In this document: one piece after another, positions 31,116 through 38,704 of the stretch
Numbering within the stretch: the first letter of the stretch is position 1
Layout of the letters: every line of letters begins with the position of its first letter
Virus record (IMG/VR): IMGVR_UViG_3300013123_000015
Span: 1 to 42,130 of that record
DNA from: a virus
Length of the DNA stretch: 42,130 bases
Reading direction: 5' to 3' (one strand)
Program-made: the position numbers and the translations under genes
The notes under the pieces: model-generated
What the model was told of the DNA's origin: nothing
Database searches by the model: none
The model's input: the letters and a program-made list of their open reading frames with translations, nothing else

Positions 31116-32093
31116 ATGAGCACGGAATTACAGAAAACGAACGGAAAGCAGAAAGAAACATTGAAATCTCTATTGTGTAGCGAGGCGGTAAAGCGGCAGA
31201 TCGCCGCAGCCCTGCCCAAGCACATCACGGCGGATCGCATGATCCGCTGTGGACTTACGGCGATGCTTCGCACACCGAAGCTCGCGCAATGCGATCAGAA
31301 TTCCTTTTTTCAGGCAATGCTCAGTCTCAGCCAGTTCGGACTCGAGCCTGACGGCAGGAGAGCCCACCTGATCCCTTTCGAAAACCGAAAAAAGGGAATA
31401 GTGGAGTGTCAGCTCATCATTGATTACAAGGGCCTCGTTGAGCTGGCGATGCGGTCCGGTCATGTTCAGTATGTCCACACAGACATTATCTGTGAAAACG
31501 ACGATTTTGAGTATGACCTCGGCGAAATCAAAAAACATAAAATCAATTTCAAGGCAGACCGCGGCCAGCCCTATGCTGCTTATGCCATCGCAAAAATGAA
31601 GGACGGAACCTCGGCTTGTGAGGTGATGTCAAAGGCCGAGATCGAGGCCATACGGAAGCGAAGCCGCGCCGCCGAAATCGGCCCGTGGATCAGCGATCCA
31701 ATGGAAATGTGGAAGAAGACCTGCTTTCGCCGCCTTAGTAAGTGGCTCCCTTTATCGCCGGAATACCGGGACGCAGTAGAGGTTGATGACGCTCAGACTG
31801 GCATTGTCGCCACCACGATTGACGTTTCAGCCATTCCTGAGGCCGCACCCGCCCCTGTCATTGAGGCGGCACCTGAAAACAAGGAACCCAAGCAGATCGC
31901 CGAGCCGGTGGAAGGCACGCTGGTAGATGCCGAATTGCCCGACATGGATAATTTGAGAAACGACCTCGCCGCGCTACTCGCCACCCGGCCGCTGAGTGCA
32001 AAAGCTCTTTTGAAGAAGCACGGCATCGCATCGCTGGAAACTGCCGACATGAAGGTTTTAACAGAGATAGCCAAGGAATTGGAGGCTGCGTAA
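31116..32093 (+). CDS. recT: RecT-family single-strand annealing protein
   Basis: 325 residues with AAAGGAGGG before ATG. KRQIAAALPKHITADRMIRCGLTAMLRTPKLAQCDQNSFFQAMLSLSQFGLEPDGRRAHLIPFENRKKGIVECQLIIDYKGLVELAMRSG (about 28-115) is unmistakably RecT: the QxxLxxxQLGLEP-like helix, then LIPF and QLIIDYKGLV. A Pro/Ala-rich tail follows after about residue 230. RecT anneals single strands and works with the nuclease encoded downstream. First gene of the recombination operon. Confidence 0.93.
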   Translation: MSTELQKTNGKQKETLKSLLCSEAVKRQIAAALPKHITADRMIRCGLTAMLRTPKLAQCDQNSFFQAMLSLSQFGLEPDGRRAHLIPFENRKKGIVECQLIIDYKGLVELAMRSGHVQYVHTDIICENDDFEYDLGEIKKHKINFKADRGQPYAAYAIAKMKDGTSACEVMSKAEIEAIRKRSRAAEIGPWISDPMEMWKKTCFRRLSKWLPLSPEYRDAVEVDDAQTGIVATTIDVSAIPEAAPAPVIEAAPENKEPKQIAEPVEGTLVDAELPDMDNLRNDLAALLATRPLSAKALLKKHGIASLETADMKVLTEIAKELEAA

Positions 32094-32282
32094 ATGTCAT
32101 ACAAAACAAAAAAATGTGCAGGACTGTATAGCAAGCAAGATCCGAAGTGCTCAAACTGTCCATACGCCGATCAGTGCCATTTGGATCAGGAAACGGATTT
32201 GCGTGACCTTAATTACGCTGACGATCTTTTCATGCCCGGCGTGATGTACCCGAGGAAGGAGGATTGCCATGCCGAAAGATAA
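32094..32282 (+). CDS. Small Cys-rich protein 1, 62 aa
   Basis: ATG at 32094 directly follows the RecT stop. MSYKTKKCAGLYSKQDPKCSNCPYADQCHLDQETDL: C8, C19, C22 and C28 make C-x10-C-x2-CP-x4-C, a likely metal site. It overlaps the next small gene by 14 bases. The second mini-protein shares CxxCP-x3-QC, so the two look like relatives. Function unknown; perhaps a zinc-binding accessory of the RecT/nuclease pair. Confidence 0.7.
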   Translation: MSYKTKKCAGLYSKQDPKCSNCPYADQCHLDQETDLRDLNYADDLFMPGVMYPRKEDCHAER

Positions 32283-32418
32283 AGAATGCCTTGGATGCTT
32301 CAGCATCCGAAATGACGAGTGCGGCACCTGCCCGGACACCCGGCAATGTATGAGGGAGCGGCTTGGAGATGACTGCGATGAACATGACTCAGATGAAGGA
32401 GGAGACGATGGAGAATAA
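32269..32418 (+). CDS. Small Cys-rich protein 2, 49 aa
   Basis: ATG 32269 with GGAGGA 5-8 bases upstream. MPKDKECLGCFSIRNDECGTCPDTRQCMRERLGDD: C7-x2-C10, C18-x2-C21, C27, and C36 later, with an acidic C-terminal tail (DEHDSDEGGDDGE). It ends inside the start of the DUF2800-like gene. It resembles the preceding mini-protein at CxxCP-x3-QC. No family recognised. Confidence 0.65.
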   Translation: MPKDKECLGCFSIRNDECGTCPDTRQCMRERLGDDCDEHDSDEGGDDGE

Positions 32419-33559
32419 ATTGGAAATCAGATGCTCAAAAGCGGAACGAATTATTGCCTGCCCGGGCTCTGCACTGGCTGAATCGAAGTGCCCGAAGGAT
32501 CCCGGGAATGAGTTCACCAGGCGCGGCAAGGCGATCCACGAATGGTTGGAAAGAGCGATCAAGACCGGCGATGTGAGCCCGGGCGCTCCCCTCTCTGACG
32601 ACCCAGAAGAGTATGAAAACGCGAACTCGATGCTCAGTAAAGTCAACGACATCCTTGCCGCTCACGGTGGTGTCTGCAAAGACCCCATCACCGGCACGCC
32701 CATGATTGAGTGTGAATTCCATCTGGACGCTGCCGGGTGGACGGGCACGCCGGATCTGGTCGTTTTAGCGGCGGATGATACGTGGTCGATTTTTGATTAT
32801 AAAACGGGCTGGGCCGAGGTGCCGCATCCTTCGGAAAACAAACAACTCTATCTTTATTCAGCCCTATTGAGAGAGATGGACATTATCCCGGCAAACGCAC
32901 CGATCCATGCTCACATCATAACTCCCCGAGCGGCGTTTTCGGCTGAATACAGTGTTGAATTATTAACAAACATCACCATCGAGGCGAAGAAGGCCGCCGA
33001 GCTGGCCAGAAAGCCGGACGCCGAAAGACGGCCGTCTGTATCAGCGTGCCAGTATTGTCGCGCCAGGTGTAGTGAATCCTGCCCCGAGAGTTTGAAAACC
33101 GCCGACAATCTGAAGCAGGCAACCGAGGTCATCAAGCCGCCGTCAATGAGCATTCAGAATCTACCCGCGGACGTGCTCTGCAACATCAAAGACCAGGCTG
33201 ATCTTTTGGCCGACGTTGTTGAGCAGGTTGAGGCCGAAATGAAACGACGGCTCAACGAGGATGCTTTTGCATTCCAGGGACGCTATCGCCTGAAGCCAGG
33301 CAGGGAGATCACACAGATAACCGACACGGACGCCGCAATTACCGCATTGAATCAGGCTGGTATAAGCCGTTCAACCATCCTGGAAGGTATGACGATATCT
33401 CCAAAAGCTGTAGCTGATGCCTACAAACTTCAGGCTGGTCTCACAAGCAAGAAGTCTCGGGAGATTGTGGACACTGCCCTGATGCCTTATGCGGAAAAGA
33501 AACAGGCCAGTCCTTCCCTTTGCAGGGAAAGGAAGGCAATCGAACAAGAGGCAGCATAA
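32408..33559 (+). CDS. DUF2800-like PD-(D/E)XK exonuclease with Cys cluster
   Basis: 383 residues from ATG 32408, which has AAGGAGG 5 bases upstream; longer starts overlap the previous gene without a site. MENKLEIRCSKAERIIACPGSALAESKCP, RRGKAIHEWLERAI, then GWTGTPDLVVLAADDTWSIFDYKTGWAEVPHPSENKQLYLYSALLREM (about 115-165): GTPDLV then FDYKTG gives the D...D-x-K catalytic pattern. CQYCRARCSESC (about 217-228) is a cysteine cluster like those of Cas4/AddB nucleases and might hold an Fe-S cluster. Partner of RecT in end resection. A coiled C-terminal half follows. Confidence 0.82.
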   Translation: MENKLEIRCSKAERIIACPGSALAESKCPKDPGNEFTRRGKAIHEWLERAIKTGDVSPGAPLSDDPEEYENANSMLSKVNDILAAHGGVCKDPITGTPMIECEFHLDAAGWTGTPDLVVLAADDTWSIFDYKTGWAEVPHPSENKQLYLYSALLREMDIIPANAPIHAHIITPRAAFSAEYSVELLTNITIEAKKAAELARKPDAERRPSVSACQYCRARCSESCPESLKTADNLKQATEVIKPPSMSIQNLPADVLCNIKDQADLLADVVEQVEAEMKRRLNEDAFAFQGRYRLKPGREITQITDTDAAITALNQAGISRSTILEGMTISPKAVADAYKLQAGLTSKKSREIVDTALMPYAEKKQASPSLCRERKAIEQEAA

Positions 33560-33568
33560 AAAGATAGT

Positions 33569-33678
33569 GGCGGGGAATGGCACGGCGCGGCAAGCTGCGG
33601 CGCGGCAGGGCGCGGCGCGGCACGGCGAGGCGAGCCAAGGTTAGGCGAGGTGCGCTGCGGCAAGGTTTGGCCAGGCAA
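33569..33678 (+). repeat. GG-pentamer repeat array (22 units)
   Basis: Between the nuclease stop (33559) and the ribosome site of the next gene. Twenty-two consecutive 5-base units in unbroken register, 19 beginning GG and 3 beginning GC, mostly GGC(A/G)N. The strand is nearly free of C-poor breaks, so GG tracts recur every five bases, which could fold as two-tier G-quadruplexes or bind a repeat-recognising protein. Apparent minus-strand frames here are artefacts of the repeat. Confidence 0.85.
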
Positions 33679-33704
33679 GTTTTTAATAAGAAAGGAATTT
33701 GATC

Positions 33705-34721
33705 ATGGAGAATTTTACACAAGAGCTTGTTCGGTTTGATATATCGATGCAACACGTTGAACGATTACGGCGAGATTATTTGCCGCTTAAAATCCAAGAT
33801 GTAAACGATAAAGAGAATTATAAGCTCGTGAGATCGGCAAGACTCGAAATCAAGGCATTGCGTTGCAAAATTGAATCTACCGGGAAGACGCTCCGAAAGA
33901 GTGCGCTTGATTACCAGCGAGCGGTCATGGCCGAAGAAAAAAGGATCGTCGCCCTGCTCTCCCCTGTCGAGGAGCATTTGGAAGCCGAGGAGAAACGGAT
34001 CGATGACGAAAAGGCCAGAATCAAAGCCGAGGCCGAAGCGAGAGAAGCCGCTCGAATCCAGGAGCGGGTGAATAAATTATTTACCCTCGGGGCCCGTTTC
34101 GATGGTGTGACCTATTCCGCCGCCGGCATGATGGTGAAGCACGTGGAGCTGGTGGCCTGCTCAGATGAGGATTTTGCGGCCGCCTTGGATGCTATCGCGG
34201 ATAAGGTCCAGGAAGAAAAGGAAAAACTGGCCGCCGAAGAAGCCACGCGTAAGGCCGAAGCTGAAAGGCTGAAGAAGATCGCCGAGGAGCAAGCACAAGA
34301 GCGCAAGCGCCTTGCCGAAATAGCAGCCGAGCAGAAGCGACAACAGGCCAAGATTGAGGCCGAGAAGGCCGCGCTGGCGAAGAAACAGGAAGAAGAAGCA
34401 CCGAAGGCCAAGCCGGAGGAAATAATTCAGCCTGAGCCAGCCGCGCCACCTCCGTGTGCAGAACCTGCGGCAACAAGAAAGGTATTTACAGCGGCGGACG
34501 CTGTTGGGCAGGAAATACGCACAGTGCCAGCGATGTTTATCAAGAATGATGTCGATGCCGCGCTTGCATTCGCGGATCTGCTCAATCGCCTACCCTTCCC
34601 GACCGTAACAAGTCCCTGGGCTGTTGATCTCATGCAGACGGCCAAAAACATGATCAAGGCCGTATCAGTGAGCCTACATGAGGAAGCGATGAGACAGCAC
34701 AATCTTAAAAAAGTCGCGTAG
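33705..34721 (+). CDS. Coiled-coil protein of recombination operon (DUF1351-like)
   Basis: 338 residues from ATG 33705, 8 bases after AAAGGAA. N-terminal VERLRRDYLPLKIQDVNDKENYKLVRSARLEIKALRCKIESTGKTLRKSALDYQRAVMAEEKRIVALLSPVEEHLEAEEKRI has the look of the DUF1351-like proteins often next to recT genes. A long Glu/Lys/Ala coiled coil covers about 90-240 (KAEAERLKKIAEEQAQERKRLAEIAAEQ). The C-terminal domain (VFTAADAVGQEIRTVPAMFIKNDVD) is globular. Probably an accessory in recombination or single-strand DNA handling. Exact role unknown. Confidence 0.7.
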   Translation: MENFTQELVRFDISMQHVERLRRDYLPLKIQDVNDKENYKLVRSARLEIKALRCKIESTGKTLRKSALDYQRAVMAEEKRIVALLSPVEEHLEAEEKRIDDEKARIKAEAEAREAARIQERVNKLFTLGARFDGVTYSAAGMMVKHVELVACSDEDFAAALDAIADKVQEEKEKLAAEEATRKAEAERLKKIAEEQAQERKRLAEIAAEQKRQQAKIEAEKAALAKKQEEEAPKAKPEEIIQPEPAAPPPCAEPAATRKVFTAADAVGQEIRTVPAMFIKNDVDAALAFADLLNRLPFPTVTSPWAVDLMQTAKNMIKAVSVSLHEEAMRQHNLKKVA

Positions 34722-34814
34722 GAGAAACCATGACCGACATTAAAAGACTGTGCTACGAATATTGACGCGCTCAGGAAGGCCCTTGAATAACTTTCCAATA
34801 TTTTCGGATTGTTC

Positions 34815-34839
34815 AGCCGCGTTTCTGCGCGGCTTTTTC
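34815..34839 (+). terminator. Rho-independent terminator of early operon
   Basis: AGCCGCG (34815-34821), loop TTTCTG, CGCGGCT (34828-34834), then a run of T. It follows the coiled-coil gene and an 11-codon frame MTDIKRLCYEY (34730) that has no evident role. The converging minus-strand gene ends inside the T run. On the minus strand there is no T run after the stem, so it acts mainly on the plus strand. Confidence 0.8.
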
Positions 34840-35068
34840 AATCCTTTTGCAACTCCTCCAGTTTGTCCAATAGGTATTTCTCGATTTTTTGTGAATAATC
34901 ATTCAAATAGGTCCGCAACACAGAGAACCGCATCATGTGACGATATGTTTCGTCGTAGTTTAGTGCCGGACCCTTCTCCATACGTTCAAGAAGCCAGCCT
35001 ACCCACCCCGCGTATGCAGAGGCATGATTCCGCGCCGCTTCGAGATATTCTTTAATCTTGTCCGCCAT
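34838..35068 (-). CDS. Hypothetical helical protein at end of late block, 76 aa
   Basis: MADKIKEYLEAARNHASAYAGWVGWLLERMEKGPALNYDETYRHMM, ending KIEKYLLDKLEELQKD. All helical and amphipathic. The one mildly hydrophobic stretch (YAGWVGWLL) is too short for a clear membrane span, so a holin is not supported. GGGAG precedes the ATG by about 5 bases. It overlaps the 62-aa gene by 17 bases and is the last late gene, converging on the early-operon terminator. Family not recognised. Confidence 0.65.
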   Translation of the reverse strand: MADKIKEYLEAARNHASAYAGWVGWLLERMEKGPALNYDETYRHMMRFSVLRTYLNDYSQKIEKYLLDKLEELQKD

Positions 35069-35240
35069 CGGCGCTCCCGCACCTTACAACTTTAGTTATT
35101 TTTCTGGTGTGGCTGATGCAAACAATACATCCTTCCCCTTTTATCCGTCTTACCGCCATTGATTCCGTCTGATCGCATGATGCAATAACACCACCATTGT
35201 CGTTGCCTGTTATTGGATCATTTGTATCTGGAAATGCCAT
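35052..35240 (-). CDS. Hypothetical protein, 62 aa
   Basis: Starts at ATG 35240, 2 bases after the candidate spanin's stop; a longer reading start overlaps that gene and is unlikely. MAFPDTNDPITGNDNGGVIASCDQTESMAVRRIKGEGCIVCISHTRKITKVVRC. Four cysteines include CIVC. No membrane segment or signal peptide. Tight packing in the late transcript supports it. Function unknown. Confidence 0.55.
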   Translation of the reverse strand: MAFPDTNDPITGNDNGGVIASCDQTESMAVRRIKGEGCIVCISHTRKITKVVRCGSADGGQD

Positions 35241-35242
35241 TC

Positions 35243-35587
35243 TTATCTCTGATATGCGCGAATGTAGTACCCCCCTACCCCACCCGCCGCACAAACTAAA
35301 ACTAAAGCTACTCCCATAGCAGTCCAAAAAATAATTCTGTTCTCTCTTTCCTGTTCGATCCCTTTTTGAAAATTATACTCTGCAACTGTACGAAGCATCT
35401 CATCACTCATTTTTGGTAGTATAGGAATAAAGCCTTTTGTTGGGACAGGCAACGTATTCTGTGCCGTTTGTTGATATGACTGAACGCCTTTATTCGCTTC
35501 CTGAATATTTGAAGAAACCGATTTACCAGATGTTGCACAACCGGAAGTAATAAGAACGACAATCAAAATCATGGAAATAATCTTCAA
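35243..35587 (-). CDS. Candidate unimolecular spanin (lipoprotein with C-terminal membrane segment)
   Basis: 114 residues from TTG 35587 (AAGGG 5 bases before); ATG 35572 is an alternative. The N-terminus MILIVVLITSGCATSG is a lipoprotein signal with the lipobox ITSGC. After a Ser/Gln-rich periplasmic stretch with prolines, residues about 87-107 (IIFWTAMGVALVLVCAAGGVGGYYI) form a membrane segment near the end. Lipid anchor at one end and a C-terminal span at the other is the diagnostic layout of phage T1 gp11-type u-spanins, which join both membranes at lysis. Sequence similarity to T1 is not claimed. A non-lysis lipoprotein remains possible. Confidence 0.55.
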   Translation of the reverse strand: MKIISMILIVVLITSGCATSGKSVSSNIQEANKGVQSYQQTAQNTLPVPTKGFIPILPKMSDEMLRTVAEYNFQKGIEQERENRIIFWTAMGVALVLVCAAGGVGGYYIRAYQR

Positions 35588-35621
35588 TATGCCCTTCTCT
35601 CATCATGATTACTTCATTTCA

Positions 35622-37232
35622 CTATGTCAGGGTAAAAACTTTTTGCTCGCATCTTTTGATGCATTTTCCACAACCATTACACTTATTTCTATCTACTGTA
35701 GGAATATTGTGAAATGTAAGACTATAATAAGCAAAATCCCCTAGTGTTATAGCACAATCCGCAGTTGACCTTCCCTGAACGCAAATATCTACGCAATCCC
35801 TACACGGCGATTGGTGATTGGCGTTCTTAATTCCTATCCTGTTATAGCAGCTCCATAAATTAATCGGAAACGCCTTATAGTCTGAAGCTACTGGCAGCTT
35901 GTACTTGTCATTCACAAAAACCTGCATCTTGTCCATGAACTGTTTTCTGGTATCGTCAGAATTGATATATTGAGAGACATTATTCATGTCAAGGTTATTT
36001 TGTTTGTAGAAGTTGTACAAGTCCACTACCTGTGCATTTGTAACTACAACATACACAGTCTTCTTTCCTTGCTTGTCGTCCGTGTTTGTAGTAGTGGCAA
36101 CATAGAAGGTGGGCGACACATCAAACTCTTGCTTGTAATTGAATGTTACTATAGCAGGGTCAATATAGATAGTCTTATTGCCGTCCTTGGTTCTTACAGT
36201 AAACGGAACTGTCCCAGCTTTAGCAGTATCGTAGGTTCGATAATAGAAAGAAGGCTTTGAAATACACAACTTGTCCTTATAATCATCATATCTCGCATCA
36301 GGAAGCAACTCTGGAACAATAGGGTTTCCGTATGCGTCTACTCTAGCGTCCTTACAGAACGGGTCGCCAAACTCATACATCTTGTCCGCTGAAAGGTTAT
36401 GATAGCAAGGATAACCTTGCGGATCAGTTGTAATAATCTCATAATGATCGCAAGAACCATTGGCCGCCTTCACCCACTTACATATAGAAGGCTCTCCAGC
36501 AGGTGAGACTATTGCGTATTTCATAGCTTTTCCTGACCAGGGACTTCCGGCGCTTGCTTTCCACATATCCATGAGGCCTACGCTTAAATCAACCAAGTCA
36601 CTATTCCTTTGCAGAGCTTCTCTTAAATGCCCCTCTTCCCCTTGCGTGGCGTAGTTTTGATAGCAATTATAACCTCCACCTATGATAACGGCTATGGTAG
36701 TTAAAAGAGCCACCCACTTGCCGGAATCGTGCACAGGATTGTTTAAAAGAGAAAAATAATACAACCTATGCTGATTGGAGTCGTACATGTAAAACCGTGG
36801 TTGCCAATACCCTCTCCTGGACAGGTCTGAATTTTCTACATTGACAGTTACTTTGTCTCCCGAACGAACAAACAGGTCAACAGCATTCTCGACTCCAAGG
36901 TTGTCCCTGAAATGGTAATGAGAAGTGTCTCCGGAAATATAGGAATTTCCGTAAGGGACTAAATCAATATTTGAACAATTTATAATAACCAAATTGTTTC
37001 TGTCGTTAGGATTCTGTACTCCCCACTTTACCCTCCCTTCAGCTTTTAACTCAAAGTCCGGAATTGCTAAAGAGGAGTCTAGTTGATTTAATCCTCTCAG
37101 CGTATAGATAAAGCACATTTGTTCATTTTCCGAAAGTGAAGAAAAATCAACAGAGCTTAACAGTAAATTGTAGGCATCTAAATATTTCCCCTCTTTCGCT
37201 AATGTCCCCACTCTGTCAAAAATTTCGTTCAT
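35622..37232 (-). CDS. Membrane protein with C-terminal ferredoxin-like 4Fe-4S domain
   Basis: 536 residues, AGGAG ahead of ATG. An N-terminal helical part (1-52) is followed by a beta-rich domain (60-165: FELKAEGRVKWGVQNPNDRNN, SGDKVTVNVENSD, RFYMYDSNQHRLYYFSLL). One hydrophobic segment comes next (about 173-189, WVALLTTIAVIIGGGY). A Cys-containing region leads to the C-terminal C477-x2-C480-x3-C484-x8-C493 and C518-x2-C521-x2-C524-x3-C528, the second being a textbook 4Fe-4S ligand set. No signal peptide. I know no phage virion protein like this. It may be an accessory redox protein acquired from an anaerobic host. Confidence 0.7.
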   Translation of the reverse strand: MNEIFDRVGTLAKEGKYLDAYNLLLSSVDFSSLSENEQMCFIYTLRGLNQLDSSLAIPDFELKAEGRVKWGVQNPNDRNNLVIINCSNIDLVPYGNSYISGDTSHYHFRDNLGVENAVDLFVRSGDKVTVNVENSDLSRRGYWQPRFYMYDSNQHRLYYFSLLNNPVHDSGKWVALLTTIAVIIGGGYNCYQNYATQGEEGHLREALQRNSDLVDLSVGLMDMWKASAGSPWSGKAMKYAIVSPAGEPSICKWVKAANGSCDHYEIITTDPQGYPCYHNLSADKMYEFGDPFCKDARVDAYGNPIVPELLPDARYDDYKDKLCISKPSFYYRTYDTAKAGTVPFTVRTKDGNKTIYIDPAIVTFNYKQEFDVSPTFYVATTTNTDDKQGKKTVYVVVTNAQVVDLYNFYKQNNLDMNNVSQYINSDDTRKQFMDKMQVFVNDKYKLPVASDYKAFPINLWSCYNRIGIKNANHQSPCRDCVDICVQGRSTADCAITLGDFAYYSLTFHNIPTVDRNKCNGCGKCIKRCEQKVFTLT

Positions 37233-37314
37233 AATTTTATCTCCTTGTTTATTAAAGTTTATCTATAATGTTTTCAATAAATACTCTTACTTTACCGACC
37301 TCACTTTTAGTAAT

Positions 37315-38271
37315 TTATTCAATTACACACTCGCCATTTACACAATATCCTTGACGATCATCTAACCAGCACTCAGTTCCGTTAGGTATATTCGTCCAAT
37401 CTGTGTAGTTTAGAACTGGGTCGCAAATTCTGCATGCACCTCCAGGTGCTGTTTCGTATTTAACAACGTATATTTCATCAATATAGCACCCTGGTAGAGG
37501 TTGGCAAGAAGGATTATCTATTGACATTTGAATAAAACCGACATTACAAACACAAGAGGCAGAAAAACCCCCGTCAATAGGCACTGATACGCAATACCCA
37601 TTACTACATACAATGCCGTGACAAACATTTTCCTGTTCAGGGGGAGAACAAACCCCGCCAAGGCAAACTCCCGATGCATTATAATCTAAACACGCGGAAC
37701 TATCCGTAACAACAGACCACCCGGATTTATTGAGTGTCGGATCGCATATATGACAATTATATTGATACTGTCTGGTGTATTTGGGATACGTTAAACTGCT
37801 GATTACACAATTTTCTACTACTAAACAATGTACACCAGAAGATTCGTAGCCAGGGTCACATTGACAAGTAGGTTGATCGTTATTCAACACACATTTCCCA
37901 TGGCCATCGCAAGCTATCCCCGCACAAAGAGAACAATTACAAGACCAAGTATCTTTGGTTATAATTAAAGAACAAGGAGCAGCACATGGCGGGTAGGAAC
38001 ATACAAAAGAACATTTACCCTCTTCTACACAACTACCCCCAACCGAAACTTGGCCAATAGGAATAAACTGCCCTTCAGTATTGCATTGCCCAATCGCCTC
38101 TTTATAGAGTGAAGGAATTGCTCCCGTGGGACAGGGACATTTTGTAATGTCACAATTTGTCCCTGTCGCAGGAATGCTACAACTAATCATGCAAATAGGC
38201 CAGCTTAAAAGGGCTGCTACAAAAAGGTATAATAAACCTATTGTAAATTTGTTCTTAGCAAAATTAGCCAT
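37315..38271 (-). CDS. Secreted Cys-rich lipoprotein with EGF-like modules
   Basis: 318 residues with 37 cysteines. Signal peptide/lipobox: FTIGLLYLFVAALLSWPICMISC (about 9-31). EGF-like modules at about 116-155 (CAGIACDGHGKCVLNNDQ, then TCQCDPGYESSGVHC) and 217-262 (CHGIVCSNGYCVSV, SCVCNVGF). Each is followed by a module C-x2-CDP-x-LN-x3-W (CHICDPTLNKSGW at 173; CRICDPVLNYTDW at 280). This alternation is known from secreted proteins of Myxococcota and relatives and is very unusual in phages. It would be exported and disulfide-bonded, or be a virion surface protein. Probably host-derived cargo. Starts 3 bases after the preceding lipoprotein. Confidence 0.75.
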   Translation of the reverse strand: MANFAKNKFTIGLLYLFVAALLSWPICMISCSIPATGTNCDITKCPCPTGAIPSLYKEAIGQCNTEGQFIPIGQVSVGGSCVEEGKCSFVCSYPPCAAPCSLIITKDTWSCNCSLCAGIACDGHGKCVLNNDQPTCQCDPGYESSGVHCLVVENCVISSLTYPKYTRQYQYNCHICDPTLNKSGWSVVTDSSACLDYNASGVCLGGVCSPPEQENVCHGIVCSNGYCVSVPIDGGFSASCVCNVGFIQMSIDNPSCQPLPGCYIDEIYVVKYETAPGGACRICDPVLNYTDWTNIPNGTECWLDDRQGYCVNGECVIE

Positions 38272-38273
38272 AA

Positions 38274-38693
38274 CTATTTCTTAACTTCAGAGACTACTCT
38301 CTGATCAAATATCCTAAGATTTTCACACGGATCATCTTTGGGACCCTTTGTGGGGTCACATGTGACAGAGGAAATTGTCCCGCCGCATTCAACAACCGCT
38401 TGTATCTGATTAGCCTGTCCGCCTTTTGATGTAGCTACCTTAACCACAGCATACTCTGGAGAGCCGCCATCGGGCGCTGCTGAATGCTGTTTCTTATAAA
38501 CATACATAAGCCCAACTGCATATCTATCTGGATTTCCCTTTAAGCACTTACCTGCTGTTTCAGAAAGAATATTTATATTCTTAGGGTCTTTAAGGTAATC
38601 GGGAATCATCTTTTCCAGATCGTTTAGATCGCAACCAATAGCAAAAACCACACCAAGGCCAACCATCACACACGCAGCTTTTAGATACTTCAT
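38274..38693 (-). CDS. Small lipoprotein
   Basis: About 139 residues from ATG 38693 (AAAGGG 6 bases before); an ATG at 38708 overlaps the fibre stop in an ATGA and is the alternative. MKYLKAACVMVGLGVVFAIGCDLNDLEKM: signal segment with Cys at the end (AIGC lipobox, weak). The mature part has CLKGNPDRYAVGLMYVYKK, VECGGTISSVTCDP and four further Cys that may form disulfides. First gene of the A+T-richer accessory stretch and directly coupled to the EGF-like gene. Function unknown. Confidence 0.65.
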   Translation of the reverse strand: MKYLKAACVMVGLGVVFAIGCDLNDLEKMIPDYLKDPKNINILSETAGKCLKGNPDRYAVGLMYVYKKQHSAAPDGGSPEYAVVKVATSKGGQANQIQAVVECGGTISSVTCDPTKGPKDDPCENLRIFDQRVVSEVKK

Positions 38694-38704
38694 TTTTTGC
38701 CCTT

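Noticed and set aside
33371-33755. Minus-strand frames rich in Arg, Pro and Ala
   Set aside because: Produced by the GG-pentamer array and the nuclease gene read backwards.
37249-37277. Minus-strand promoter TTGAAA-17-TAATAA before the ferredoxin-like gene
   Set aside because: The start point would fall inside its ribosome site; the match is poor in A+T-rich DNA.
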